64,000 nucleotides of DNA, from positions 62,001 through 126,000 of the forward strand of contig CAVZOP010000011.1 of NCBI GenBank assembly GCA_963776935.1, given 5' to 3'. A program made the position numbers and the translations under genes. The DNA is from JALOLG01 sp963776935. GTDB taxonomy: Bacteria > Actinomycetota > Acidimicrobiia > Acidimicrobiales > Ilumatobacteraceae. How positions within the stretch are numbered: position 1 is the stretch's first letter; each line of letters begins with the position of its first letter. Positions 1 to 10,640 of the stretch are shown here, piece after piece. The notes under the pieces are model-generated. The model saw only the letters and a list, made by a program, of their open reading frames with translations, did no database searches and had not been told where the DNA came from.

Positions 1-312
1 GTCCATCACCGCGAGGTCGTCGAACGCGACGGGGTCGAGGAGGCCTTGCTCAAGGTCGCCGAGAGCTACATCCAGCTCTCGCAGGCGATCCGGGAGGATT
101 CGCCGATTGCCAGGTTCATCGAGAAGCGCGGCGAGGGGCTGCACCACATCGCCTTTCGCGTCGACGACATCGCGACCGCATTGCAGTCGATGATCGACGC
201 CGGCGCCCGCCCGATCGACGAGAAGCCGCGCCCGGGCAGCCGGGGGACGATGGTGGCGTTTCTCCATCCGAAGGGGAGCCACGGCACACTGATCGAGCTC
301 GTCCAGGAATAG
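1..312 (+). CDS. mce: methylmalonyl-CoA epimerase, C-terminal part
   Basis: Partial gene that begins before the window; 103 codons are visible in one frame to the stop. The VOC-fold sequence has the family signatures GEGLHHIAFRVDD, RPGSRGT and HPKGSHGTLIELVQE, with the metal-binding His and terminal Glu in place. The enzyme interconverts (2R)- and (2S)-methylmalonyl-CoA in propionyl-CoA and odd-chain metabolism in the cytoplasm. The frame is clean here. The next gene starts 9 nt downstream on the same strand. Confidence 0.93.
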   Translation, partial: VHHREVVERDGVEEALLKVAESYIQLSQAIREDSPIARFIEKRGEGLHHIAFRVDDIATALQSMIDAGARPIDEKPRPGSRGTMVAFLHPKGSHGTLIELVQE

Positions 313-320
313 TTCGTATC

Positions 321-2245
321 GTGACACGCCTCCCGGCGGCCGTCCTGTGGGACATGGACGGCACGCTCGTCGACACCGAGCCGTACTGGATCAACACCGA
401 GTACGCGCTCGTCGAGTCGTACGGCAACACGTGGTCCGACGAGCACGCTCACGCACTGGTCGGTTCGGATCTCCTCGACAGTGGCGCCTACATCGCCGAG
501 CACGGCAAGGTTCCGCTGGAACCGCACGAGATCGTGGACCGCCTGCTCGACGGCGTCGTCGCCCAGGTCGAAGAACGCGTGCCGTGGCGTCGGGGTGCCC
601 GGCGGCTGCTTGCCGAGCTGAACGCGGCCGGTGTGCCGTGCGCGCTCGTGACGATGTCGTGGCGCCGGTTCGTCGATCCGATCGTGGCCCAGTTGCCGCC
701 GGGTTCGTTCCAGACGATCGTGACCGGTGAGGACGTCACGCGGGGCAAGCCGCACCCCGAGCCGTACCTCCTCGCCGCAGCCCAGCTCGGTGTCGACGCG
801 ACCGATTGCATCGCGATCGAGGACTCCGACACCGGTATGCGGTCGGCGATCGGCGCCGGCTGCCACGTGATCGGGGTTCCGAACGTGGTCGCGCTTCACG
901 ACCTGGAGGGGGCGACGTTCGTCGGGTCCCTCGACGAGCTCGATCTCGCTGTCTTGTCGGCGGTGATGCACGTCCCGACGGCCGAGCTGTCGGACGTCGT
1001 GACGACGGTCGACGATCCAGCGACCGACCGCCCCAGCGACGACACCGGCGCGACGACCCGCCGGCGCCGGGGGCAGGTGTTGCTGGGCGCCCTCGCAGTG
1101 GCAGCGATCGGTGCCGTCGCAGCCGGGTTCGCGCTCGACCGCTTCGCCGCCGACGACGGCCCTCCTCCGCCGCCCGCACCGCTCGACGCGTGGGCGCCGT
1201 ACTGGACGCTCGAGACGACACTGACCGAGCTGCCGACGCGGATCTCCTCGATGCGCGAGGTGTCGCCGTTCTGGTACGGGGCGACCGGAGCGGAGAACGA
1301 TCACGATCGACCCCGAGGCGTCGGTCGAACAGACCGAGGAGTTCCTCGACATCGCCCGCGACTCCGACGTCGCCATCGTCCCCTCGATCCGCGACCTGAT
1401 GGAAGCGGGCGGGATGGCCGCGGTGCTGGCCGACCCGGCGACACGGGCGACGCACGTCGACACGATCGTCGCCTTCGCTGACGATGGCGACTTCGACGGC
1501 ATCGATCTCGACTACGAGCAGTTCGCGTTCGCCGACGGGCGCGACACGTGGCAGGCCACCCGGCCGAACTGGGTGGCGTTCGTGACCGAGTTGGCAGCCC
1601 GTCTCCACGCCGACGATCGGACCCTGACCGTGAGCATCCCACCCCTCTACGACGCCGACGAGACGGCCGACTCGGGCTTCTGGGTGTACGACCACGGCGC
1701 GATCGCCGAGGTGGTCGATCGGATCCGGATCATGGCGTACGACTACTCGGTCGGCGAGCCGGGCCCGATCGCACCGCTGGCGTGGGTCGAGCAGGCCGTC
1801 GAGGGCACCAAGAAGGCGGTCGACGACGACACCAAGCTCGTGCTCGGGGTCCCGATGTACGGGTACAACTGGGTGGTCGCCACGGAGGGTACGTGTCCTT
1901 CGACCGCCGAAGGGAGGACCGGTGTGACGGCCCGGTCGGTCGACGACTTGATTGCCCGCCGCGGCGCCACGCCGATCCGCGACGAGGTGTCAGGTGAATG
2001 GATGTTCACGTACGAGCTCGAGGTCACGGACGGGACGACAACCTGCACGCAGTCCCGCGAGGTGCACTACGTCGACGCCGACGGCGCTCGGGCGCGCATC
2101 GACCTGGCCCGCGACGCGGGTCTCGGCGGAGTCGCGCTGTGGGCGCTCGGTTACGAGACCGACGGCACCTGGGTCACGATCGACGACGCGATCCGGGTCG
2201 GCACGACGGACCCGTCGACGGTCGAGCGCGACCACGCCGGACTGA
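321..2245 (+). CDS. HAD phosphatase - membrane segment - GH18 hydrolase fusion (frameshifted)
   Basis: One open frame from GTG 321 encodes a HAD-IA hydrolase (DMDGTLVDTE nucleophile motif near residue 12, GKPHPEPY, IEDSDTGMRSA). It runs without a stop through an acidic linker and an RRRR-preceded hydrophobic segment at about residues 251-272 into the start of a glycoside hydrolase family 18 domain. An extra base near 1299 then shifts the frame; the GH18 part continues with the catalytic DGIDLDYE (DxxDxDxE) near residue 393 and an MAYDYS strand. The topology would put HAD inside and GH18 outside. The GH18 part resembles YaaH/chitinase-like wall hydrolases. A stop or start lost to another indel could mean two genes. 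The 3' end is estimated from a TGA at 2243, in a different frame from the GH18 part. Confidence 0.6.
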
Positions 2246-2250
2246 CGCAG

Positions 2251-4037
2251 TCACGCTCGACGGTCTCACGCAGTCGGTGGTGGCGCCGAGCTCGCACAGC
2301 TTGGAGTGGGCTTCGGCTTCGAGCGCTGCGTCGTCGGCACGGATCGCGTACAGCTCCATCAGCGCCCACGACAGCGAGTGCCACGGCTGGCGATCGAGCG
2401 CCTCGTCGAGCGACGCCTTGGCGCCGTCGAGATCGCCGAACGCGAGTTGCCGGCCGGCGAGCCGGACCCACCAGTAGGCGCGATCGGCTTCGACGTCCGT
2501 CGTGCGGTTCGACCACTCGAGCACGTTCGGTCGGAGCGTCTGGTCGAACTCCTCCTCGACGAACCAGGCCTGGGCGACGAGGTCGGAGATGACCGGGTCG
2601 GTCGGGAACCAGCCGGCAGCGGCGTCGATCCGGCCGGCATCCATGGCGTCGAGGGCGGAGTTCAGGCGGAGGTCGGCCACGGCGAGCCAGAGCGCCAGCA
2701 CGACGCCGACGGCGAGTGCGATCGCCGAGATCCGCGATGTCGACGCCGGAGCGGCTGGCGCGGCAATGGCGTCGGCATCCGACGGCGATCGGGACACCGG
2801 GCTCGACATCGGCGTCTCGGCCGCCAGCTGGCGCCGAGCGCGATCATCGCAACCGGCAACGTCGACAAGCGCAGCCGGTTGCAGGAACCAGGTGACGGCG
2901 ACGACGACGACGAACGCCGCGAGCCCACCGGCTCGCCCGCCGTCCGGCGTGCCAGGCGAACACCCCCGCGAGCACGAGCCCGACGATCCCCAGCGTGACC
3001 GTGAGCTCGACGACGATGTTGTGGGCGTCGAAGATGATCGGCACTCTGGTCGCTCGGGGCGTGGTCGCGCACGAAGTCCGCTGACATGTGTTCCTGGATC
3101 GCGGCACGGAATCGCCCGAGACCCCATCCGAACACGGGGCGCTCGCTGAACGCCGACCATCCGTAGCGCCACACGTCGAGCCGTCCACTCGTGCCGCCGG
3201 ACGCCACGCGACCGGCGGCGCCCTCGCCGCCGTCGCCGACCGCGGCGACGAACCCGACCGAGACGAGCGTGCCCGCGAGGTAGGCGACCGGCAGCTGCCA
3301 ACCGAGCTTCCATCCGGCTCGTAGCCGTGACGTAGGCGAGCACGAGCACGGTCGCACCGAGGGCGACGCGCGATCCGGAGAGGTTGACGGCGAACGCGAA
3401 GACCCCGACGAGCCCGAGCATGATCTGCGGACGCTGGCGTTGCCGCCATCGGGTCGCGGCAAGAGCGGCCGCTCCTCCCATCAGCGATCCGAAGTACACC
3501 GGGTTGGTGGTGAGCCCGCTCGCCCGATCCGCGGTCCGGGCGAACACGCCGGTGTCGATGCTCAGCAGGATCTGGAAGAAGCCCACGAGCGCACTCGATG
3601 GCAAGTGCTGACAGCAGCACCGGTGCGAGGAGCCGCCGGCCGGGCTCGGACAGTTCACGCCCGAGCGCCCAGAGCCCGAGCGCGCCGATCGCGATCAGCG
3701 CGCTCGATTCGCGACCGAACACGCCGCCGAGCGCGAGCCGGGGCGCGCCGGAGAACAACGCCGCGACCAGGATCCAGACGGCGAGCACGCAGGCCGCGAC
3801 GGCCGCCCGGTCACGGCGTCGTGCCAGACGGACGAGCGCCACGACCCCCGGCAGCGCGGCGAGCAGCAGGAGCACCATGCGCGGCGTGTAGCTCGGGAAG
3901 ACGAAGAACGGGCCGATCGCCGTGCAGAAGAAGAACGCCGCGGCGAGGACCAACAGGTCGCCGGAACTCAGTCCGAGTCGAGCGAACGACGACTCGCCGG
4001 AGAGCAGGGACCGACGAACTGGCGGGATCGTCGACAC
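2251..4037 (-). CDS. O-antigen ligase/polymerase-like membrane protein with C-terminal repeats (frameshifted)
   Basis: Reconstructed from at least four frame segments. The N-terminal half has about ten hydrophobic segments; the middle carries the Wzy/WaaL-type stretch DVWRYGWSAFSERPVFGWG followed by FDAHNIVVELTVTLGIVGL, typical of the O-antigen ligase superfamily. The C-terminal 200 residues, after a last membrane segment, are TPR-like (WFPTDPVISDLVAQAW, LDEALDRQPWHSLSW). It is a paralogue of the gene at 20873-22637 with the same domain order. It probably polymerises or transfers a surface polysaccharide in the cytoplasmic membrane. It converges with the GH18 gene. The start is ATG 4037 and the stop position is approximate because the last indel lies close to it. 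Confidence 0.65.
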
Positions 4038-4132
4038 TCACGTGACATGACGCTAACGGCCGGAGCGTTCATGCGGGCCTTGCTCGGATCGACCGCGATG
4101 CCCGCCGATGCCAATCGCCGAGCTCGCGGTGA

Positions 4133-4491
4133 TCAGCAGGGCGACCCGGCCGCCGGGATCAACGAGCCGTCGTCGGACAGGTCGAGGAACGTCGAAGTCG
4201 AACGGATCATGCCGGCCTCGACGAGCGTCTGCTCGTAGCGATCGGGGCCGACGCCCGTGGCGCGGCACCGTGGTCCCCGGGTTCTTCGCGAACCACGACT
4301 CGACCGCCCGGCCGACGACCTGCTGTTCCGATTCGCACGCCGACACTTCGCCGTCGCTCGACGATTGCCCGGACCGCGAAGACGACCACCGCCGCAAGGA
4401 TGCCGAGGATGACGAGAACGACCAGCAACTCCACGAGGGAGAAGCCGGCATCGCGGGCGCGCTCGGTTCGATTGTCCTGGGGGGTTTCCAT
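4133..4491 (-). CDS. type IV prepilin-like protein (frameshifted)
   Basis: ATG 4491 is preceded by a strong GGAAGGAA ribosome site. The short leader ends RARDAG, then FSLVELLVVLVILGILAAV: a class III prepilin signal with Gly/Phe cleavage and Glu5. After the helix the frame changes twice (near 4350 and 4260). The pieces SSDGEVSACESEQQVVGRAV and DLSDDGSLIPAAGSPC* give about 118 residues, the size of the tandem pilins at 22.7-23.7 kb. Upstream, GCCGATGA (minus strand, 4546-4539) resembles the -10 of the shared pilus promoter, but its -35 is poor. It is separated from the pil core by the glycan island. Probably a minor or alternative pilin, processed by the PilD at 26.5 kb. Confidence 0.7.
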
Positions 4492-4659
4492 TGTGCGTTT
4501 CCTTCCGCACCGACAGATGTCCTGTCGAGATAGTCGAATCATCGGCATCCGACCCGGTCGACTACAAGCACCGTCCAGTCAAGTCATCGGCAAGAAGTCA
4601 CGCCCATCCGTCTGGGCGAATGAACCCGCGCTCAATGCGCCGGCTCGTAGTGTGACCAC

Positions 4660-5865
4660 GTGCCGCCGACGTTCCGGATTCGCTACTGCCGTTCCTGCGT
4701 GATGCCCGAAACGAAGCCGGATCTGCAGATCGACGAAGCGGGGGTCTGCAGCGCGTGCCGATCGTTCGAGCAGCGTGTCGAAGTCGACTGGGATGAGCGC
4801 GAGCGCGAGCTCGTCCAAGTCCTCGACGAATTTCGATCACCAGATGGCTCGAACTACGACTGCATCGTGCCCGTGAGCGGTGGCAAGGACAGCACCTACC
4901 AGGTCATCCGAATGCAGGACCTCGGTATGAACCCGCTCTGCGTGACCGCGACGACGGATCACCTCACCGAGCTCGGCCGGCACAACATCGAGAACATCAA
5001 GAGCCTCGGTGTCGACTACATCGAAGTCACGCACGAATCCGGTGGTGCGGCGACGCATCAACCGCCTCGCGCTCGAACAGGTTGGTGACATCTCCTGGCC
5101 GGAGCATGTCTCGATCTTCACGGTGCCCGTTCGAATGGCAGTGAGCCTCGGGATCAAGCTGATCGTGTGGGGGGAGAACCCACAGAACGAGTACGGCGGC
5201 CCGGCCGCTGCCGCAACGGACAGGATCCTGAATCGGCGCTGGCTGGAGGAGTTCGGAGGGTTGCTCGGGCTTTCGCGTGTCGGACCTCGTCGGCCAGGCG
5301 GGATCGAGCAGCGTGACCTCATCCAGTACACGTACCCGTCCGACGAAGCACTCGCGGCGTCCGGCGTGACAGGGATCTTCCTCGGCTACTTCCTCGCCGT
5401 GGGACGGTTGGCAGAACGCACTCATGGCCGAGACGCATGGCTTCCGCACCTATGGCAAGACGGTCGAAGGCTCACTCGTCAACTACGAGAACCTCGACAA
5501 CGCCCAGACTGGGATCCACGACTACTTCAAGTTCCTCAAGTTCGGATTCGGTCGAGCGACGGACCTCGCGTGCATGCAGGTCCGCCGCGGTCGCATCTCG
5601 CGGACAGACGCGATCAAGATGGTCAAGCGCCATGACGGCCGATTCCCGTGGTCGTATCTCGGTGTGCCGCTCGAGGACATCCTGGGACAGATCGACATGA
5701 CCGTCGCCGAGTTCCAGGACGTCTGCGACACATTCACCAATCGTCGCCTGTTCAAGACGCGAAGCCGACGGGAGCCTGATCCGACAGCGCGACGGAAGCC
5801 TGATCAAGATCAACGACGACAACGACGACACCGATGAGACGACGGCGACCGACAACGAATCGTGA
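4660..5865 (+). CDS. N-acetyl sugar amidotransferase, PseA/WbpG family (frameshifted)
   Basis: A GTG start lies 6 nt after a TAGTGT -10 box, so the mRNA may be leaderless. The N-terminus has the family's cysteine pairs (YCRSCVMPETKP, VCSACRSFEQ) and an ATP-pyrophosphatase P-loop, SGGKDST, near residue 73. Later segments (WGENPQNEYGG, GIHDYFKFLKFGFGRATDLA) are in other frames, with indels near 5040, 5272, 5398 and 5760. The family works with HisH- and HisF-like subunits, encoded directly downstream, to convert an N-acetyl group into an acetamidino group on a sugar or nonulosonic acid. About 400 residues, normal for the family. It is the first gene of a plus-strand operon that runs to the cytidylyltransferase at 8.68 kb. 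Confidence 0.75.
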
Positions 5866-5871
5866 GCCTGC

Positions 5872-6513
5872 GTGACTGTCGTCGTGATCGACAACGGGCT
5901 CTGCAACATCGACTCGATCGCACGCGCCTTGGAGCATTGCGGTGCCAGCACCGTGGTGACGGATGAACCCAGGCATCTCGACGCTGCCGACACGCATCGT
6001 GATGCCTGGTGTCGGCGTGTTCCCGTCGGCGATGTCGCGACTCCACGAGACGGGCCTCGCCGAAGCGCTGCACGACGCCGTCATCACGCGGCCGCATACC
6101 GGTGCTCGGCATCTGCTTGGGGATGCAGTTGATGCTCACCGAGGGGTGACGAAGGCGGCCCGTGTGCAGGACTCGGGCTGGATCGCGGGGCGTGGTCGAA
6201 CTGCATTCGTGCCCAGGGCCGGGCGAGCGAGTTCCCACATGTCGGTTGGAACACGGTCGAGTTCGGCGCCTCGGCTCACCATTGTTCGAGGCCGTCGAAC
6301 CCGGAACCGACTTCTACTTCGTTCACTCGTTATCACGCCGTTCCGGCGGACAGCACCGTTGTCGCCGGTGAGGACACCGTTCGCGGGCGGCATCGTGACG
6401 GCAGTGCGCGTGGGGCCACACTTGGGTGTGCAGTTCCATCCCGAGAAGAGCCAGACCGCCGGATTCGCCGTCCTCGCCCAGCTTCCTGGGTCAGACCTGC
6501 CCTGCCGTGTTGA
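5872..6513 (+). CDS. HisH-like glutamine amidotransferase of the acetamidino module (frameshifted)
   Basis: GTG 5872 begins VVVIDNGLCNIDSIARAL. The class I glutaminase triad can be read across the broken frames: nucleophile Cys in VLGICLGMQL (about 6101-6130) and the His/Glu pair in GVQFHPEKS near 6430. It lies between the amidotransferase and a HisF homologue, the arrangement seen in WbpG-HisH2-HisF2 and PseA loci, so it probably supplies ammonia for acetamidino formation rather than for histidine synthesis. There are at least four indels. The end is placed at TGA 6511-6513, overlapping the GTG of the next gene. Confidence 0.72.
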
Positions 6514-7273
6514 AGGTCCGAGTGATGCCGACTCATGCTCCACAAGGATTTCGGCCTCGTGAAAGGCGTCCAATTCGATTCGTGGCGGCGTGTCGGTGCC
6601 GAGATGCAGACCGTGCAGGGCTGTACAACCTGCGCAAGGTCGACGAACTCGTCCTGCTCGACATCTCCGCCAGCCGCGATCAACGCCGTCCTGATCTCGA
6701 GCTCGTCGACCAACTCGCGGACGAGTGCTTCGCCCCGCTCACGGTGGGGGGTGGGGTGCGCTTCCATCGAGGACGTTCGCGACCTCCTGATGGCCAGGTG
6801 CCGACAAGGTTGCGGTCGTGCTCGGCTGCCGTCTTCGAGACCAGCGCTCGTGCGCGACATCGCCGACCGCTTCGGTTCCCAGTGCATCGTCGTGTCGATC
6901 GAGCGCGGCGCACGGCCACCGGGCGGCACGAGCCGTACACGCATGCCGGGTCCGCGGAGCACGGGTCGCGACGCAGTCGACCTGGCGCGGGAGGCCGAGG
7001 CTGCAGGCGCGGGTGAGATCTTGCTCACGTCGATCGATCGCGACGGCACGATGGAAGGGTACGACTTGGAACTGACGCGGTCGGTGTGTGACGCAGTCTC
7101 AGATCCCCGTCATCGCCTCGGGTGGGTGCGGCAGCCCCGGGGCACATGGTGGACGCGCTCCGACGCCGGCGCCGCCGCCGTGGCAGCCGCGAGCGTGTTC
7201 CACTTCACCGAACTGACTCCCCTCGCGGCAAAGGAGCACCTAGCCGGCCGAGGGCTTTCCCGTACGTCTCTAA
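6507..7273 (+). CDS. HisF-like cyclase subunit of the acetamidino module (frameshifted)
   Basis: It starts with GTG as VLKVRVMPTLLHKDFGLVKG, a typical HisF N-terminus. Diagnostic stretches follow in changing frames: KVDELVLLDISA, FAPLTVGGGVRSIEDVRDLL and GAGEILLTSIDRDGTMEGYD, which hold the two catalytic Asp positions of the (beta/alpha)8 barrel. By context it pairs with the HisH-like subunit and the amidotransferase just upstream, not with histidine genes, of which none are present. About 255 residues, normal length. The end is taken at TAA 7271 after an indel in the last codons. Confidence 0.72.
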
Positions 7274-7295
7274 CACCAGATCGAGGAGGATCGTG

Positions 7296-7933
7296 ATGAC
7301 CAGCTCAGGCGACGACGACGCCAGGTCCGCCGCCGAAGTCGCGCGCCTCGAGGCGCTGTGGGCCGGTGAGTTCGGCGATCAGTACGTCGAGCGCAACCGC
7401 ATGGCCGGCGACAATCGAGGGCCGTTCTGGGCCTCGATACTCGAACGCACTCAGCCCCGGTCGATCCTCGAGGTCGGCTGCAACGTCGGCGGCAACCTGC
7501 GCTGGCTCGTCGGGAGCGATCGGCGGGTCGTGGGAGTCGACGTGAACGCAGGCGCACTCGCCACCCTCGCCGCCGAGGTTCCCGGTGCGGAGGGCGATCC
7601 GATCTCCGGCGCGGTCACTCCCGTTCGACGATGGCGAGTTCGAGCTCACGTTCACGATGGGAGTCCTGATCCACCAACCCGAGGAGTCTCTGGGAACCGT
7701 CATGGACGAGACTGGTGCGCGTGCGCCGAGCGGTGGGTCCTGGTCGGTGAGTACCACGCTGGGGAGACCGAGGGAGGTGGCCTACCGGGGTGTCGACGGC
7801 GCTGCTCTTCCGACGCGACTACGGCGCGCTGTTCCTCGAACGCTTTGACTTCCTTCGTTCCGCGGCCGAGGGATTCCTCGGGAAATCGGAGGGCTGGGAC
7901 GACGTCAGCTGGTGGCTGTTCGAGCGCGTGTGA
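7296..7933 (+). CDS. SAM methyltransferase of pseudaminate-locus type (frameshifted)
   Basis: ATG 7296 follows an AGGAGGA site. Motif I, ILEVGCNVGGNLRWL, sits near residue 50, with VVGVDVNAGALATLA as the acidic SAM-binding strand. The sequence then changes frame near 7620 and 7730, and the tail WDDVSWWLFERV* returns in the first frame. Size (about 210 residues), the N-terminal LWAGEFGDQYVERNR and its position next to the sugar cytidylyltransferase fit the methyltransferases commonly found in pseudaminic/legionaminic acid loci. The substrate is unknown; an O- or N-methylated sugar intermediate is likely. Confidence 0.6.
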
Positions 7934-7936
7934 CCG

Positions 7937-8683
7937 ATGAGCACGGTGGCGATCATCCAAGCACGAATGACATCGACGAGACTCCCGGGCAAGGTGTTGG
8001 CCGACCTGGCGGGGCGCCCGGTGCTCGAGCACGTCGTTCACAGGGTGTCGGCCGCCGAACACATCGATGACGTCGTCGTCGCCACGACCGTCAACGCAGC
8101 CGACGATCCGGTGGTTGCCTTGGCGGACCGGCTCGGTGTGCGCTGGCACCGAGGGGACGAACACGACGTCCTCAGCAGATACGTCGACGCCGCCCGGGAA
8201 GCGGCCGCAGACACGGTCGTGAGAATCACCGCCGACTGCCCACTCGCCGACCCAGCCGTCATCGACTCCGTCTGTGCCGCGCTCGAACAACGTCGCAACA
8301 TTTGTGACTACGCCAGCAACGCCGTCGTCAGGAGCTTTCCTCGTGGACTCGACGTCGAAGTCCTGTTCCGCGACGTGCTCGACCGGGTAAATCGACTCGC
8401 AACGGAACCGGCGGAACGCGAACACGTCACGATGGCCGTCTACTCGACACACGCCGACGTGTTCCTTCGTCACGACGTTGCTGCCGCGAGCGACGACAGC
8501 GATCTCCGCTGGACGGTCGACTACCCGGTCGACCTCGAAGTGGTCGGCGTGGCGTACGAAGCACTCGGGCTGGCCGAGCAACGCCTGCCGTACACGGACG
8601 TCGTGACCTGGTTCCGCGAGCACCCCGACGTGTCATCCAAGAACGCCGACCTCACGACGTGGGAGCCGAAGCGGCCGTCGTGA
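7937..8683 (+). CDS. SpsF/PseF-type CMP-nonulosonate cytidylyltransferase
   Basis: Intact 248-residue gene in an otherwise broken region, starting 3 nt after the methyltransferase stop. The N-terminus IIQARMTSTRLPGKVLADL is the nucleotide-binding loop of the SpsF/acylneuraminate cytidylyltransferase family (COG1861-like), followed by RITADCPLADP and a WTVDYPVDLEVV metal-binding stretch. In context with PseB, C, H, G and I it should activate the nonulosonic acid with CTP. Some family members act on other sugar acids, so the substrate is inferred from the neighbours only. Confidence 0.75.
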   Translation: MSTVAIIQARMTSTRLPGKVLADLAGRPVLEHVVHRVSAAEHIDDVVVATTVNAADDPVVALADRLGVRWHRGDEHDVLSRYVDAAREAAADTVVRITADCPLADPAVIDSVCAALEQRRNICDYASNAVVRSFPRGLDVEVLFRDVLDRVNRLATEPAEREHVTMAVYSTHADVFLRHDVAAASDDSDLRWTVDYPVDLEVVGVAYEALGLAEQRLPYTDVVTWFREHPDVSSKNADLTTWEPKRPS

Positions 8684-8700
8684 CCATCACCGCACGGACG

Positions 8701-9719
8701 TCAGCGGAATCGTGATCGCACGGTGTCAGTGCGAGCCTTGACCCAGCGACGCAGACGACGAACGAAGTCCTTCGGATCCTCTCTGAGGGTCCTCGCGTGA
8801 GTCTTCGCCCGACCAAGAACCCCCAGAGGTGAGCGCAACGGCACCAACGCCAGCTCGCGGTCCAATGCGGCTCGCGGGTTCCCGCTCGATCGCCGCCGGT
8901 GACGTGGTCCTGTCGGAGGCTCGGGCGAGCAACCACAGCTCGGAATCGGCACCTGCGTGGTAGCGATGCTTGATCACCTCGAAGCCCTCCGAGCGTAGGA
9001 GGCTCCCGAGCGAGACGTCTGTCCACATGTACGTGTGTGGCGTCGAGAAGCACTTCCAGGCCCACGTTCGTGCGTGGCGGAACGTGGGGACGACAACCAT
9101 GAGGTGGCCACCGTGAGCCGCCAACCGACGATGAGCGGCGCGGACGACGTCACGCGGGCGATCGAGATGCTCGAACACGTGGCAGCTGTACGCGAAGTCG
9201 AGCTCCCCGTCTCCGGAGCCGTCATCACCGAACAGTCCGGTCTCGACCTCGAGTCCGAAGCGGTCCCGAGAACGGTCGCCAGTTCGGCGTCAGGTTCGAT
9301 CCCGCTGACCTGCCATCCACGTGAACGAAGGTGTACCAGGGCGCCGCCCACCCCGCACCCGATGTCGAACGCCGTGCCACCGGGTCGGTCGACATCTGGG
9401 TTCGCGAGTGCCCAATCGAGCGCTTCGACGGAGCGCCGCAGCGAGTACTGCACGTAGTGCTCGGGCGTGCCGCCTCTCTCACGGTGATAGTCGCCCTCCT
9501 CGTAGAGATTGGCAGCGCTTTCTGCGTTGAGCCTCGGTGACTGGTACACGAGGCCGCACGTCGGTACACGACCCAGGAGCTACGACCGCCAGGCAGACCA
9601 CATCGGAGCGCGAGTTCGTCTCGATGCGTGCGGACTGGTGCCCGTTCCGACGTGGTGTCACCACAAACGGCACAGGCGACCTCGACGAACGAAAGTTGAT
9701 CAGACCGTCCGGTTGCCAT
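8701..9719 (-). CDS. zinc-ribbon SAM-dependent methyltransferase (frameshifted)
   Basis: The N-terminus has a CAVCGD cysteine pair like that of sugar C-methyltransferases. Motif I is FDIGCGVGGALVHL (about 9350-9390), then GIEPDAELA, FEHLDRPRDVV and a C-terminal domain ending FVRRLRRWVKARTDTVRSRF*. At least three indels break it. The start (ATG 9719) overlaps the last 20 nt of the upstream dioxygenase gene, indicating translational coupling in a minus-strand operon with the flippase and dioxygenase. Likely modifies a sugar or glycan end; target unknown. Confidence 0.58.
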
Positions 9720-10560
9720 TTTGTCCATCCCCGACGATCACGCTGAGTCGCGTCGGCTCCCGTCGGTCATGCATGACTCCGTAGTCGTGCAGTCCGTAGA
9801 CGAACTGGAGGACAAGGCGTGGGTTCGCGCTCGGAGTCAACCCTTTGTGCACGCACATCGTGTCCTCGACGAATCCGGTGCCCGCTGGTCCGCAGATCTC
9901 GGTGATGCGATCCGCTGGGTATTGGGCCTCGATCTCGGCGTCTGAATACCGTCGAAGTTGCGAGAACCCAGCCCGCGTTCCCCGCGGCGGACGGTGTTGG
10001 GAGCCCTCCACGCAGATGTGCGCTCCATCTCCGGGAAGCACCTCGGTGATGTAGAAGAACACCTTCAGGAAGGCGAAGTCGTCGAGATCGCGATGAAACA
10101 GGTGTGCATGCCGATCGCGGGCTGCGTCGGTGGGATCCACTGCGAATGTCCACCACAGGTTGGCGCCGAGGAACCGTGGGCGTGTCGCGAGGAACGCCTG
10201 CGCGACATCCAGGATCAGGGGATCCTTGGCGATCGTCGCGACACTCGGACACAGGGCCTCGGTGTTGAAGTACTGGGCCACGAGAACCGGCTTACCCAGC
10301 ATCGATTCGACCAGCGACCGATCGGCGACGTGAAAGCCGAGTGCTTCGTCACGATCGGCGAAGCATGGCGAACGCTCGGCGAACGCGAGGATGTCCGACA
10401 CGACGTCGGCCGGCAACGTCATACCCACTGCCAGGCCGCGCGTGCAGCGCACGAACCAGGCCGTCCGTCGTCTCGGCTGAGCGAACCACCGATGGATGGC
10501 ATCGGTCACAGCGCTGTGCGACCTCAGGCGATACCCGTTACGAACGGCGCGGCGCACCAC
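9700..10560 (-). CDS. phytanoyl-CoA dioxygenase (PhyH) family protein
   Basis: Intact 286-residue gene with a GTG start. The Fe(II)/2-oxoglutarate oxygenase facial triad is visible as HLFHRDLDD (HxD) near residue 150 and a distal His in MCVHKGLTPSANPR, whose Arg would bind 2-oxoglutarate. PhyH-like enzymes are frequent in glycan and secondary-metabolite loci, where they hydroxylate small substrates. Sitting between a flippase and a methyltransferase, it may hydroxylate a sugar or a lipid-linked intermediate. The frame is clean although both neighbours are broken. Confidence 0.72.
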   Translation of the reverse strand: MVRRAVRNGYRLRSHSAVTDAIHRWFAQPRRRTAWFVRCTRGLAVGMTLPADVVSDILAFAERSPCFADRDEALGFHVADRSLVESMLGKPVLVAQYFNTEALCPSVATIAKDPLILDVAQAFLATRPRFLGANLWWTFAVDPTDAARDRHAHLFHRDLDDFAFLKVFFYITEVLPGDGAHICVEGSQHRPPRGTRAGFSQLRRYSDAEIEAQYPADRITEICGPAGTGFVEDTMCVHKGLTPSANPRLVLQFVYGLHDYGVMHDRREPTRLSVIVGDGQNGNRTV

Positions 10561-10640
10561 GGAACCGAGCGAATCGTGTGCACCGCGGCGTATCCGGGCT
10601 GACTTCTCAGCGAATGCACGAGGTTCACGTCAAACTGCTC

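Noticed and set aside
66..1502. Long open frames antisense to the HAD-GH18 gene and to most other genes
   Set aside because: They are typical of high-GC DNA, have Arg/Ala/Pro-skewed composition, no recognisable domains, and oppose genes with clear motifs.
4584..4610. Additional sigma-28-like promoter with GCCGATGA on the minus strand
   Set aside because: No TAAA or TCAA at the required distance upstream, and no gene positioned to use it.
5872..7273. Histidine biosynthesis hisH-hisF
   Set aside because: No other his genes are present, and the pair follows an N-acetyl sugar amidotransferase, which fits the acetamidino module.
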